DNA of 64,000 bases from Sciurus carolinensis (Eukaryota > Chordata > Mammalia > Rodentia > Sciuridae). The translations under genes and the position numbers were made by a program. The stretch covers positions 42,559,056-42,623,055 of the forward strand of contig NC_062219.1 in the NCBI RefSeq assembly GCF_902686445.1. The letters run 5' to 3'. The notes below the pieces were generated by a model. It had not been told where the DNA came from. It ran no database searches and worked only from the letters and a program-made list of their open reading frames with translations. This document shows positions 34,763-46,352 of this stretch, piece after piece (position 1 is the stretch's first letter; every line of letters starts with the position of its first letter).

Positions 34763-34787
34763 CTTATATACCTAAGGCAGCCAATCA
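34763..34787 (-). promoter_or_regulatory. LTR promoter: TATA box with upstream CCAAT element
   Basis: Minus strand TATATAAG at 34770-34763, preceded 10 bases upstream by TGATTGG (inverted CCAAT) at 34787-34781. The spacing fits a pol II U3 promoter. Activity is untested. Confidence 0.6.
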
Positions 34788-34989
34788 GCTTAGGATTAGC
34801 ATAATTGAAGCACGCCCCACAGTACCAATCAAGAAAGAATGAGGAACATCTGTTGACCACTAGCACAAAGGAGACATTAACTAATTAGGCAAAAGGTCAT
34901 AAGAGATTGCACGTATTGACACTAATTATGTGCCACCTCTTGGCTCAATGCCAGTTGCCATCTTAGGGCTACTTAAACATGTCTCTACA

Positions 34990-34995
34990 GCAAAT
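34990..34995. repeat. Right target-site duplication of ERV2 LTR (GCAAAT)
   Basis: Perfect match to 34361-34366. Confidence 0.85.
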
Positions 34996-35172
34996 GGCTT
35001 CCTCCACCATGTATTCTAGTCATCGTGTACTGCCTCATCTTAGGTCCAAAGACAGTGGGGCCAAGTCATTATGAACAAAACCTCTGAAACCATGAGCCAC
35101 AATAAACCTTTCCTCTTTATGCATGATTTAGCTCAGGTATTTTGTAATAGTAATGGAAAGTTAGCTAATACA

Positions 35173-37090
35173 AAGAACTTTACTGCCAGAAAGGCAAATT
35201 AATACAAAAAGTTCTAATGCTGTAATAGCAGAAGCAATGTAGAATTATTCAACTGAGTTTCAGGTTGATGTTTTTAAAGAATAATTTCAAAAGAAGTAGA
35301 AGAAGTTCTGTTTTTGTTAAATACTTTAGTCTATACTCCTTTCTACAATCTCTGTGCAACTTAAGTTCTCCAGCCCATGTGCACCCATTTGAACATACTG
35401 AAATTCAACTACAGTGAGACTCCTATATTCTTTTGATGGGCATTCATTAGCTAATAGTTACTGTGACTTTATAATTGTTTCCTTAAAAGAAAATAAAAAC
35501 ACTAAATTACCTCTCCAAATGTGAGTATTCATAAAATATACTGTGCCCTGTACCAAATGTATGAAGATTTCATTCCTTCATTCCAGATCCTTAAGATCTA
35601 AATGCTAAAAAAAAAATTAAATAAATAAATTGAAACTCAACCTAAACTGGAAAGAATTATGAAGAAAAAGAGGCAGTGTAAGGACCAACTTCCTCAGTTG
35701 TAAAGTAGATGTGTGAGACACCAGAAGTTTTTTGTTTTTTTTTTTTTTTCCTCAGTCTTAGGAAAGTGGGCCTTTCTTAAGAAAATGGGCAGACTAGAAA
35801 CGAGAGTAGGGAAGACAGGTTTAAACAACATTCTTCTTTAAGTCTTCGGGAGACATCCTACTTGCTTCTTTCTCCTCAGTTTACCTTTAGACATTTCTTA
35901 CCAGACAGAATGCTATGCTCTGCAGCATCTCTCTGTACCCTGATTCACCCTAAATAGAGTCCAAGACTGCATTCTGCTAAGCTTAATTTTTTTGTGAAAG
36001 CTCATCATTTACCAGGAAGAAAGGGACTCTGGGCAAAGAAACAAGGAACCTAAACTCTAATCCTGATTTCTCCATTGTTTAGGAATTAATTTTGGCCAAG
36101 TCCACTGAACTGTTTAGCTGAACTTACTATAAAATATGGTGTATTGAGTAGCACAGAGATTTATTTTTTTTAATTCTTAAAAGTGGGTTCAACTCCATGA
36201 CTCATTTTAACTCATTGATAAAATGAGCATAATGTTTGCATTACCTTATAAACATGTTGAAAATGGAGACCATTATGAACATTACACATGTTCTATATTA
36301 TTATTGTGAGTAAACCTGCCAAAAATTAATTTTAAATTTAAAATTACAAGCCACAAATGAATTTTTCATTTATTCCGTCATATGGAATCTTGAAGCACAA
36401 TTAAAAGGTCTCTAAATGGCCCTGCGAAATAAGAAGTAGGAAAACGAATCAGCTCTGCCAGATACTGAGAGTTCTGAAAACCTCACACTGCCCCCAATCA
36501 GGCTGCTTGCCTTCCAGTTCCCAAGCAGACATTTTTATATAATCAATGAGTTTTCTGATTTAAAATCAGGTTTAGTAACAAAGTAGTCAGTAGCTATTTT
36601 ATGGTTCTTGCTTCTTTGTTCAACCATGTCTCAGAACATTTCCCCACTCACTGTGCTGTAGTTATAATGCGCTCCTGTTTAGACCAAGCCCACACTCACC
36701 CTGGCCCCATATCTTCCCAGATCCAGTCCATTCTCATGCCACAGCAGATCTCTGCTCCAGCGTTACCTTCACATGAACATGATCTCCAGGGAGAGAGTGT
36801 CTTCCCAATGTTCCCTACTGTGTTGTCCTCGTAAGACAAGGTACTTTCATAATCATCTCGCTTATTATGGTGTGCTCCAGTGAAAATGGAATCATCTTTG
36901 ATCTTTATCTTTTCCTCACCCCTGAACCCAATCTAACAGTCACTCATCTCAGTCTCCAAAATATACTCATTTAATAATCTTCAATTATTCATTTCAATAA
37001 TGTTCAATAATCTTCATTTCTGCTGTTGTTACTGCACAATAGACACTGCACTATCCCTCCATTTAGAGCACCAGCTTTCACATCTATTCC
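35173..37090. other. Unassigned AT-rich stretch
   Basis: No gene is seen. A T run lies at about 35733-35748. 36.6-37.0 kb has weak L2-like wording but nothing I would call. The 77-codon frame at 36601-36834 has no motif. Confidence 0.5.
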
Positions 37091-37094
37091 CATG

Positions 37095-37445
37095 ATTTTG
37101 GTATGGTTTGTCCCCTCTGAAACTCATGCTGGAGTTTAATCCCCATTGTGATGTACTAAGAGGGTGAAAACGTAACTACATCTCATCTGGAGGTGGGGTC
37201 TTTGGAGATTACAAGAATTAGATAAGATCATTAAGGTGAAGTCTCCATGATTAAACAGGAGAGAGACCAGAGGACACATACACATGATTGCTGTCTCTTG
37301 CCATGAGATGCCTTGTGCTACCTCAGGGCTCTGCAAGTAAGAGTTCATCACAACACAGTCCCTCAACTTAGGTTCTCCAGAAACATAAGCCCCCCCACCA
37401 ATAACCCCTTTTCTTTAAAAAGCAATCTAGATAGAAGCAACAGAT
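37095..37445 (+). mobile_element. MaLR/MLT1-like LTR fossil
   Basis: 'ggtatggtttgtcccctctg', 'aaactcatgctggagtttaatcc', 'ctggaggtggggtctttgg', 'ttgccatgagatgcc' and 'aataaccccttttcttt' follow MaLR LTR order. The ends are eroded, so limits are approximate. Confidence 0.65.
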
Positions 37446-37489
37446 ATTTTTTTCATTGTAACCATAACAATCTTTCTTAAAAACTAAGG

Positions 37490-38170
37490 TTAGACTTAGA
37501 GTGGGCCTACCTAAAGTCTTCCAGGGTTTCCCAGTACTTTGAAAGAAATCTAAACTTCTTAGCTTGGTGTACAAAGTAGGCCACTAACCCCACCATCTAC
37601 TCTGCCCCCCCAGTCTGCCCAGCTGTACATCCATCAGCTTTCTTCCCGTTCCGGTAGGTCACCTGGGCTTGAACACATGTCCCTGTGGCTTCACACGACT
37701 CATTAGTTCTCATCATTCATCTCATCTCAAATGCCACCTGCTTTGCAATGTCCTTCTAGACCTTCCTCTGCTCCCACCACTTTCTGTCACATTTCTTTGT
37801 GTTATTTTATTCATAGCACTTATCACTGTTTAAAATGATCTTATTCTTTTGTATTCTCATTTTTTTCTATCTTTACCATGAATGTGTTATATCTTTCAGT
37901 GTAGGATATAATCTTATTTATTGTCTATCTAGTACTCAGAGTTCTATAGTATTCTATCAAAACAGTAGATATTTAATATAAATATTTGCTAAATGAATTA
38001 ACCAAAGGTTCATGCCTGCCTTCCTCACGAAAGTGTAACTTCCATGAGGAAAGAACCTTGCCCTGTCTTGGTGTCTTCTTGCCACATACATATCTGTGTC
38101 CTTATCACCTATATCCAATGCTTGAGAAGTATTCATTAGTTATTTTTTAATATATTTATTGAATCCAAGA
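37490..38170 (+). mobile_element. L2 LINE fossil(s)
   Basis: The L2 order is 'gaaagaaatctaaacttcttagc', 'aaatgccacctgctttgc', 'aatgtccttctagaccttcc', 'tcatagcacttatcactg', ending 'aatatttgctaaatgaatt'. From about 38030 a second 3' end-like block follows ('aacttccatgaggaaagaacc', 'ttattgaatccaag'). It may be a second copy or a split one. Confidence 0.7.
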
Positions 38171-38174
38171 TAAA

Positions 38175-40030
38175 TAAATGACTGTCTGAAGAAGATAATA
38201 GATGTTAAATATTTCTAGACTCCAAATCACTATTTATTTGTAATTGACCTTGGGGTAGCAGAGGATAAAAACTCTTTTTAGTATCTTTGGTGATCTATTG
38301 GAAGAGCTGATAGTGAAGAATTTACTTTTAAATATGTATCTGGTACAGTAAGTATGGGTTCTCATTCCAGACCAAAGAATTCAATCCCTTAATTGTTCAG
38401 ATCTTTGCCTACTGATGACTCTCAGAGTCCCTTTCCAAGGATCTTCTGCTGCCCAAAGGAGCTGCCTTGCCCAATGTGATGCTGCTCGTTCTCAGAGATT
38501 GTTAGGTATGGGGATACAAGGCACAATCTCCTGATTCAACATGAGATTTCTTAAACTCTCCTTCTCAAATGACATGTTCTTCTGACTTCCCTCTTCCCTT
38601 TAGAGGTGTCATTCATGCCCCTCAGTCTCTCTCAGAGTCTATTCCTTGGAAACTCATCTGAGAGAATTGACTCTTAAAACTCAATTTTCACCCAGAATTT
38701 TGGAATTGAATTACCCCAGTGACAATGAGAGCCTGATATTTCATGGAGTTTAGACAGCCCCACTCACTCATGAGTTCTCAGTGTACAAATGCTACAACTT
38801 TCACCAGTGATGACCTGGATTAAGATACAAGTGGGACAGAATATGCTGATAATGGAAACATCTCAGGTGCCTGAGAGGTTCAGGAAAAGTAGTAATTATA
38901 CAGATTATGGAACCATGCATTCATTGCCAGAAGCTACTGAGACATTTGGGAAAGACAATAAAATGTTGAAAGTGATTAATTGTACCAATTGAAGTGAAAT
39001 CTGAAAGCCAGAACCTTCTTGGCAACATATAAAGAAGCTTCATTCTCATAGCCAGAGGCACAAAAGGCTGAAAAGCAGGTCCAAGTTTTAAATAAGCACA
39101 CTTCAGAGAAGGGTGAGTCCTCAACTATATTCTATGGGGAACTAATTGGGAAGGAATAGGACCCTGAAAATTGGCAGGGGAATATTGGGGTCAACATACT
39201 TGAACATTTTGTATTTCCAGATTTCCTAAAGCCTTGTGTGCCCTCAGAAGAAAACTTGTTTCTTGCTCAAAGTAAATGCTTAAGAATGAAGTCCCTGTCC
39301 CAACACAGCAAAGAGGAGCTGTTCCAAGGAATGAACTCTTATTTACAAAGTAAAATGGATCTGAGCAAGGCTGAACAGCCAGGAATGTCTTGGGGCACTG
39401 ACCATGGCTCCATTAAAGGTCAAGGTACTCATTACCACACCTGCCTGTAGTGAGCCTGCAGGTGGCTTTCTGCTGAGGCCTCGAGGGATTGCCTGCACAG
39501 AGGCCAGTCCCATCACCTCAGTCTAATACGTCTTGAAAGTATAGTCTTGCTTTCAGAACCTTCTGTGGGACTGGCTGAAGATTCTCGAAACTACCGTTTG
39601 TACCAGGGCCAGCTTCTTCTATCCTTCAAAGTGCAATTACAAAGAGAACTCACAGATCAACTGTTTGCAGAAAAATTTTCATCTCAAAATGACCCATGCC
39701 ATTATTAAACCAATGTTAATTTAAGGAATTTAGGTTAGCTTTGAGTTGTTGTGACTATCATTTTTTGTCTGAGAATATCCTAATTAAGTGTTGATGTCAT
39801 GTAGGAATAAGCAAGATGTGGAGTAACCATACTAAGGAGTTGACTTTCCTTCACTTTGTGGAAGAGGTAACAGTGTGATACAGCTATAGAATATGGCTAG
39901 GAAGCAGAAGATACATAAAATAATAGACAATCAAATATATATCATAGGCACTACATTTATATCATGTGCAGTCCCACATCATCTAGTGCTTCACAGAAAA
40001 GCTGTCCCCAAGTGGATAAAAAAAGGATAT
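38175..40030. other. Unassigned stretch
   Basis: No element or gene is recognised. Frames of 67-70 codons at 38.8-39.45 kb look random. Confidence 0.5.
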
Positions 40031-40046
40031 CTCTAAGAAGACACAG

Positions 40047-40133
40047 GGCTGGCAGTGCAGCTCAATGGGAGAGAGCTTGCCTGGCCTGTGCAAGGTCTCG
40101 GACTTGATTCCCAGTACGGCAAAATGAAATCCC
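40047..40133 (+). mobile_element. ID-type SINE with 12-bp target duplication
   Basis: 'ggctggcagtgcagctcaatgg', 'gagagcttgcctggcctg', 'gacttgattcccagtac' and a short A-rich end give the ID core. AAGAAGACACAG occurs directly before (40035-40046) and directly after (40134-40145), a perfect target duplication typical of L1-driven insertion. Confidence 0.92.
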
Positions 40134-40145
40134 AAGAAGACACAG

Positions 40146-41575
40146 AAAATGTTATGCAATCAAGTCTTCAAGTCATAAACCATATTAAAGAAAAATTTTT
40201 TCAGGATTCACTCAAAGCTTTTTCTTTTTTAAATCCTAATTCTAAAGCCTTGATTTTTCTGATTTGGGACCAGTTATGTGTTAGAGCTACAAATCAGTTA
40301 TATATGCATTGATGTGGTGGTGTTAAAATAACAGGAGATAAATGAGACCAGAATATTGGTGGAGCAGACAGAATCACAGAATGGTAGCTAGATCAGTAGG
40401 CAGTTAGATGGGCTCCAAGGTAGAAGGTCTGCATTGAGGTTTAGCTCTTCCACCTCTGCAGATTATTTCACCAGATTTCTTATTTTTTTAACAAAGCTTG
40501 GTACTTTTGCTAGGCAGAATAAGAAATCTCACAGATGTTTATTGTTAAAGGTGACATTGAATAAAGCTTGCAAAATCCTCCAATTTCTAGTACATAGAAT
40601 ATTAATTATGAAAGCCCAGTATGGTAGTGTAAGGGCTTTCAGTAGGACAACAGTCTACATTGTTCCTTTCACTGGGTTACTCCACATCTTGGGACTGCAA
40701 GTCACAGTATTTGGGGTTTTTAAGCATAATTCCAGTTATCAAAAGAAGCTAAAGTTTGTACGTTGTTCTTTTAGAATGGAAAGCAAGTATGATTTCTTTC
40801 TTCAATTTTAAAGAAGTGTTAAAGCTAGATTTTATTTGCTGATGAAATGCTTTTAGGAAAAGCATGCCATTTCTGCAAATGCCAGGTAGATTATTTACGT
40901 AGCTTTACACAGGGAGCAAATCATAGAGTTCTCTGAGGTCAGTCACAATGGTAGCCAAAGAGAATCTGGGTCCTTCTTGAAGTCTATTTACTGATCTTCA
41001 CTCATTGTGATGATGAACTTATAAAGGCCTCACATGGTATATAGCTATTACCTTCTCACACAGACACAGCTACAAAGAGGAAAAATGACATATATCCGTA
41101 GCCTCCCCTACAGTATATAATTATGTACTTACATAAAAATTCAAGTAAGAAGGCCTTTGTTGGAAAATGGACTGGAAATAAACAAAAACGAAACATCAAT
41201 CAAAAAATAAAAAAATAAAAAAAGGAAGCCAATAATGTGATTCTAGGATCCAATGCAGCACCTGGGAGAGTTGATCTTGGAGAGCATTCTCACTGGTGAT
41301 TCCAAAACACTGCTGGAGGAAGGTGCTCAGCAGCTTGCATAGAGTTTTTACAAGTTTATGGAGAAATAAAATACACAAGGAAAAAAAAAAGTCGTTTTTT
41401 TCTTCAATCTAGATTTATTGCATTCAAAAGACTGATATCCTGAGATCATGTTGTTCCCACTTTGAGGTATTCAAAATTTTTCCTTAATTATGAGAATAGT
41501 AGGTTGTTAGATACTTGTATTTTAAAAATGCCCTCATTTGATACACACACAAAAATGTTGGCAGCAGTATACTAA
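40146..41575. other. Unassigned stretch
   Basis: The 125-codon frame at 40434-40811 is the longest non-retroelement plus frame nearby but shows no motif and sits in AT-rich sequence, part of which (40430-40610) has faint MIR-like wording. I do not call it a gene. Confidence 0.45.
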
Positions 41576-41578
41576 ATC

Positions 41579-41582
41579 CTTT
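41579..41582. repeat. Left target-site duplication of ERV1 LTR (CTTT)
   Basis: CTTT flanks the LTR on both sides (41579-41582 and 42123-42126). Four bases is the usual length for class I (gamma-type) retroviral integration. Confidence 0.7.
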
Positions 41583-42122
41583 TGATACCGCTCTTTACCG
41601 GTGACGAGTCCTGCTTCCTCAGGTGTTGAAGTATAGCCGGAGAAGCAAGCCCAGGCAAATGTAGAATGAAAATGCAGCTTTATTAAAGAAAAGTAAAAGC
41701 AGACTTCTCCCGGGTGGAAGAAGGGGACCCAAAGGCGGAATCCATGGGATGAACAAATCTTGTCCTTTTTATGGGTTTTATTCTCCCATTCTCTTCCCTT
41801 TATCTCTGTCCTTCCTGCCTATGGGATTAGGCCTGGTTTTGCAGGTGAGATGTAAAAGTGAAAAGCGGATGGGGCAGGGGGAGGGCCAAAGTGATTCAGG
41901 CAGGTAAGTGCCCAGGGGGCACTAATCAGCATCTTCCTGCCTGTAGTCTCTGACAAGGGCAGGTAAATTTGGTTATCAATGGGTTCTGTAGGTCCTTGAC
42001 ATCCCATTGTCCCACGGCAGTCTCCAACTTTCAGAGGCAGATGGCTTTCATGACCTCCATTTCCTAGATCTGACCCGATTCCCTATTTCTACACTAACTG
42101 CCTGTCCCCAATTCTGGCTTCA
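41583..42122 (-). mobile_element. Solo LTR of an ERV1 (gamma-type, class I) endogenous retrovirus, minus strand
   Basis: The 540-bp unit has TG...CA ends. On the minus strand it begins TGAAGCCAGAATTGGGG and ends GTAAAGAGCGGTATCA. It shows a TATA-like CCATAAAAAGG at about 41774-41764, then CCCGGGAGAAG, then AATAAA at 41684-41679, the U3-R-U5 order of gamma-type LTRs. No gag, pol or env is present, so it is a solo LTR. The exact 4-bp duplication and retained CpGs point to moderate age. Frames of 62 and 99 codons at its right end are incidental. Confidence 0.85.
41679..41684 (-). terminator. ERV1 LTR polyadenylation signal AATAAA
   Basis: 'tttatt' on the plus strand. It lies about 85 bases downstream of the TATA-like element, typical for a short gamma-type R. 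Confidence 0.6.
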
Positions 42123-42187
42123 CTTTTGTTTTTTTTTTTCTTTACTGATCCATGAATACCACAAGTCCAGGAGCTTACCCATTAGTC

Positions 42188-42290
42188 CCACTTCTTCAGA
42201 GGAAGAAATTGAGGCCAGGGATCTGCACTACCTTGTTCAGTATCACGTCAGTGACAGCACCGACCTAGAACCCAGCCAAGTTCAGTCTTT
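42188..42290 (-). mobile_element. MIR SINE fragment, probable (antisense)
   Basis: 'cagaggaagaaattgaggcc' followed by 'ccttgttcagtatcacgtcag' and 'acctagaacccagcc' follows antisense MIR order, strongly decayed. Confidence 0.45.
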
Positions 42291-42299
42291 TATCAGTGT

Positions 42300-44100
42300 T
42301 CATTAAAAATAACTTTCTTTATAAATAGCCTCATTGCCCATCCAAAAATTTGAACTTGTTTTTTCTAAAAAAATATTATTAAAGAAGTTCCAATGTTTGT
42401 TTTGGCTTATTGAAACTGCAGTATGCATGTCTAAATTTATTTATGTTGAGCACAGAGACTAACATAAATATATTGCCTTTCTAGTTGTGGTTCACTTTAG
42501 TGTGGAGTCATCCTTCTAGAAATACCTAATCCATCAGGTCATTCTGCCACAATAAATGATAGAAGTTAAGTGACAACACCTGACAAATATTCACATCTCA
42601 GCAGGGGAAGGGCTCAGAGTTTTTAGTTGGATTTCAAGTGGTTCCGAAATGTTAGCAGAAGTTATAAACTTTTCAGTATCTTTTTGGCAGCCTACTGGAA
42701 GGGCAGGTTGCCAAAGATGGGTCATTGACTATGGGTGATTTTTGCTGGTGGTGGAACTAATGGTAAAGATAAGCACATTTGTTTGGAGGTTGTGTAAACA
42801 TCCCTGCCCTGAGATAAGCAATTTGCATATCTGTATAGAAGGCAAATGGCCACAGGCAACACTGGTTTTTCCAGGCCTTCAGAAGTAACAGTTGTTTCCT
42901 TAGCCCCTGGGAAAAAATCGTATTAAGTAGATTGATTTTTAAGTAAAACAAAGGGATGGAATTGGAATCCTTAGGTATCCCATTTCTATTTTGTTTTATT
43001 CTTGTCTGAAAATGGAGGTTTTCACAATGGTGTACATAATGTCTTTGCATATGTATCCTCTGCCTAAAGCAGGTGATGTTGATTCAAGTGATACCCAAAC
43101 TTAACAACAGTGGAGAAACTGTGGTAGGTAAAAAGATAATGTGCATGCTATGTCAATCCTGCAAGCCTCAGTTTTCTTCTTCTCACTCGGATTATGCACC
43201 AAAGACCCTTTCTTGTTTTATTTCCAGAAATGGAAGGGGTTTAATGGTAAAAGTTGGAGATCCATGACACAAGACCATTTTTCAGATACAGTGCTAAGAC
43301 TCAAACCATTTAGCTAATTTAAAAAAGAAAAAAGGTATTTCAATTATTCACCACAAAAAATATCACTGGGTAGTTGATTTCTTTGAATGGTTTTAGAAGC
43401 ATTTTTATTGTGTTACTCTTGCTTTGGAAATTTATAATTTCTACAATTAGTAAAAACTATATGGTTAGTTCTAAATATAAACTTTCTTTGATGGTTTGAT
43501 GCCTGGGTTTATCTGTCAACAAAACTAGACTAGGGAGGAAAAGAGAGAGATAAGGAGACAGAGAGAGGGAAACTGAAAAAAACTTACACAATTTCCTAAA
43601 ACTGTAACAGATTGCTACCTAATGTGGGAATTTGGGTGAAAGAAAAATGCAGGCATTTTATGGATATCAAGGAGTTATTTCAACTCTAAGAATTTGTCAT
43701 CGGAAAATAAAAAAGATCAATTATGATGGCAACTTCTCAACTAGTTCAGTTTACTAAAATATAAAGATGAGTAAACTGTTTCTTGTCTTCAGTGAACTTA
43801 GAGAGTAACACTCTGAAATCAAATCATATGGGCAAGATCACTCTCTTTTCCATCTTAGAGTACACTGAGAAAAAATTCCGAGTATTTGGAAAACAGGAAA
43901 AGAAATCTCTGGATATAATGAGCATGTTGAAGCTTCTTCCTTTGCCAAAGTCTTGTCTGAATGCCCATTTGGTCTCCCAAGACGTAATGGTGACCTGCCT
44001 GATTATTTTTAACTTGTACTTTGAACAAAATCAAACTACATCAATAAGGATCAAAATTTCCAAAGGGTGCTGTATTTTCTCATAAAGATAATTGGCATTG
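42300..44100. other. Unassigned stretch
   Basis: No element is recognised. The 97-codon minus frame (42757-43050) and the 100-codon plus frame (43783-44085) have no motif, no splice context I trust and no initiator context that stands out. Confidence 0.5.
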
Positions 44101-44103
44101 CTA

Positions 44104-44472
44104 TGATTGGGGTCTGAAATATCAAACAAAGAGCCACATATTAAAGGCTTAGTCCCCAACTTGACACTGGGGTTGGGAGGACATTGGAAACTTAAGAAAT
44201 GGGGTGTCATGGAAGTCTTTTGATCACTGGAGAAATGCCCTTGAAGGAAATAATAGGGTCATCTCTCCCCCCCCCCCCCCTCCTGTCTCTCCTGTTTCTG
44301 GCGGTAAGGTGAACTGTTCACTGAATCACACTCTCCTCAGTCACAGCCCAAAAGCAACACGGCCAGCTGACTATGGACTGAAACATCCAAAACAGATCCC
44401 AAAGCAACCTTTTCTCTTATAAGTTGCTTATCTCACGTATTTTATTACAATAACAGAAAGATGACTAGTACA
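44104..44472 (+). mobile_element. MaLR-type LTR
   Basis: It starts TGATTGGGGTCTGAAATATC, has 'gaagtcttttgatcactgg', 'gactgaaacatccaaaac', 'aagttgcttatctcacgt' and ends 'agatgactagtaca'. This is the TG...CA order of a MaLR LTR. A 14-base C run at 44267-44280 lies inside it. A related LTR is at 50213-50587. Confidence 0.75.
44267..44280. repeat. Poly(C) run
   Basis: Fourteen C in a row are seen directly inside the MaLR LTR. Such runs are prone to length error. Confidence 0.95.
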
Positions 44473-44479
44473 GACATGT

Positions 44480-45960
44480 TATCTGAATTTTTACATTTTG
44501 CATGGTCTATAAGGAGGAGTTAGAGGAAAATTATCAGACATGGATTCAAGTTCATGCTCTGAGATTACTTTTAATGTGGCATTATCTCAGTGTTTCACAT
44601 TATCAGTTTCTTCAACTCTTAAGGACTAGTGCTTTGGTTAGATTATCTCTAAAATTCCTTTAGTCAGAAATCCCTTTGATGTTACTTCATATGACTAATT
44701 ATAAATCTTTCAGAAAAAGAGAATAGCATAAATAAATACAGTAGAAACTTTAAAAAGTCAAAACATAATACTAAGCTATTATTTCCAAGAGAGAAAAAGA
44801 TCAAAATTTTAGCTATTATTGCAAATTTAATTAGTGTGCTTTAAAGCATTCCATAATTATCATCAACTCTCCTAATTTATACCATCCCTCTGGGGACTAC
44901 AGAAAACAGAATCAAAATGAGGCCAAATTCCAATAGATGAAATATGGGCCAAGAGTCTAAAATATAGCTAGATTGTTTGAGTACAGGTACAGGGAAACTG
45001 GCCAGTTAGCGTTAGTTTTTAAAGTACACCTTGCCCATCTCTGCTAATGGATTTGAAACTCTGGGGTGGCTCCTGGACATTTGAACAGAAAAAAAAAAAA
45101 AAAAAATAAAGTCTCCTGCAATATCAAGGTCACCATAACCTTTGTAAGAGGGCACTATGTACTTCTTCCTTATCTGAAAAAAATCTTAACTATGCTTTCA
45201 AGATTGCTTTCTGGTCAGCTTTATAAGAAAATGTCTCCTTTCACCCAGCTGCCTACTTTGGGAGCACATGTATGTGATAAGCATCATATATTTGAAGTAC
45301 AATCATGTCTCTGTAAACAAACTTGTCTGACCTCAGATCCTATATAACAATGTGTGTTTTTCATTTGTGAATAATCACTAAATGATTTTTGGAAATTGGG
45401 AAATTGTCAGAAAAAAAATCATCAGTTTTTAAACATCCTCCTTTAGGAGAAATAATCATTCTGCTGCATAATTCCTTTTATTTTAGTAATTAAAATTACA
45501 TTTTTTTCATAAATATTTTTATCCTTTTGGAATAGACCTTAAATCACCGTTTTATGGAAAACACATGATGCCTGATTTTTTTCTTGAATCAGAAGCATTT
45601 CTCAAATTATCCCAAATATATTTTATTTCCTTAAAAGGCAGCTTGGGGGACAGATGGGAAGGATAAAGTCCTTTATAATAATTAGAAGTATTGACTTCCT
45701 GTGCAAACTTTTCCTGTCCAGTTCCTATCAACATTTCTATCAAAGAACTGCACTTCAAGGGGTTTTTATATATTTTTTTTTAGTAGAGACATTTCCAAAT
45801 TTGTGTTTTGGATATTATGGTAATAGAAGTTGCATACAAATGGGTAGAGTAAAAACTAAAATGAGAACATTCTTTTACAAAGAGGGTAATATAATGACAT
45901 AATGCACAATGAAATGTTACTATTTCAACAGCAGCCCATTAAAGAAGTAAAGACAAGAAG
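44480..45960. other. Unassigned AT-rich stretch
   Basis: No gene is seen. A 19-base A run is at about 45089-45107. The 93-codon frame at 45066-45347 passes through it. Confidence 0.5.
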
Positions 45961-45965
45961 GAGGC

Positions 45966-46018
45966 ATGAGAGAAAGAGAGAGAGAGAGACCCCCTAGAGA
46001 GAGAGAGAGAGAGAGAGA
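45966..46018. repeat. (GA)n microsatellite, interrupted
   Basis: Two GA tracts (45966-45989 and 45996-46018) flank 'cccccta'. Seen directly. Confidence 0.95.
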
Positions 46019-46019
46019 C

Positions 46020-46240
46020 CCTCATCTCAGAATATGAGTTTATTTGGAGATAGGGCCTTTAAAGATGTGACTAAGTTAAAATGAGGCCAGTAGGACGGGC
46101 CCTAATCCAATCCCACTGGTAACCTTATAAGAGTAAATTTGGACAGAGTGACACCAAGGGTGCAAACAGGCAAAAGGTCATTTGAGGATGCAGCAGGAAG
46201 GCAGCCATCTGCAAGTCATGGAGAGGGGTGTCCAGAGAAC
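46020..46240 (+). repeat. Ancient eutherian repeat, MaLR/MLT-like
   Basis: 'ctcagaatatgagtttatttgg', 'agatagggcctttaaag', 'gactaagttaaaatgagg', 'gccctaatccaatcccactgg' and 'ccttataagagtaaatttgg' are characteristic phrases of a widespread old mammalian repeat. The family name is not certain. Confidence 0.6.
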
Positions 46241-46242
46241 TT

Positions 46243-46307
46243 GTGACCTTCCTGCCTCGGCCTCCTGTTTAGCTGAGATTACAAGCATGTGGAACAATGC
46301 CTGGCTT
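46243..46307 (-). mobile_element. B1 SINE fragment (minus strand)
   Basis: 'cctgcctcggcctcctgttt', 'agctgagattacaagcatg', 'gaacaatgcctggctt' is the complement of the B1 5' half. Confidence 0.7.
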
Positions 46308-46352
46308 ATTTTAACTTTTGAACACAAATAAAAACTGCAAGTTGTCACAGAG

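Larger units (their letters stand above)
34367..34989 (-). mobile_element. Solo LTR of an ERV2 (IAP-like, class II) endogenous retrovirus, minus strand
   Basis: The 623-bp unit has TG...CA ends. On the minus strand it starts TGTAGAGACATG and ends GCGGGTGGCAACA. U3 carries TGATTGG (complement of 34781-34787) and TATATAAG (34763-34770). AATAAA (34430-34435) lies 63 bases before the end. So U3, R and U5 are in the order expected, and no internal retroviral sequence is present: a solo LTR left by recombination. It is CpG-rich compared with its surroundings and its 6-bp duplication is perfect, both suggesting a fairly recent insertion. A 95-codon plus frame (34466-34753) and a 79-codon minus frame are by-products of the tandem arrays. 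Confidence 0.85.
34157..35172 (+). mobile_element. MaLR-type LTR, split by an ERV2 solo LTR
   Basis: The 5' part (34157-34366) begins TGCTGTGGTTTAGACTG and contains 'gctattgggaggtggtgg' and 'ggaggtgggacctaaggg'. The 3' part (34990-35172) has 'ggcttcctccaccatgtatt', 'gaaaccatgagccacaataaacc' and ends 'ttagctaataca'. Joined, this is the normal TG...CA order of a MaLR LTR of about 390 bases. The interruption removes nothing and duplicates six bases. Confidence 0.85.

Noticed and set aside
40434..40811. 125-codon frame on the plus strand
   Set aside because: No recognisable motif, and part of it may overlap a decayed MIR. No sign of a transcript end or splice sites.
45966..46018. Spaced repeats that might suggest a CRISPR-like array
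   Set aside because: They are GA microsatellite tracts in a mammalian genome; no spacer-repeat structure exists anywhere in the window.
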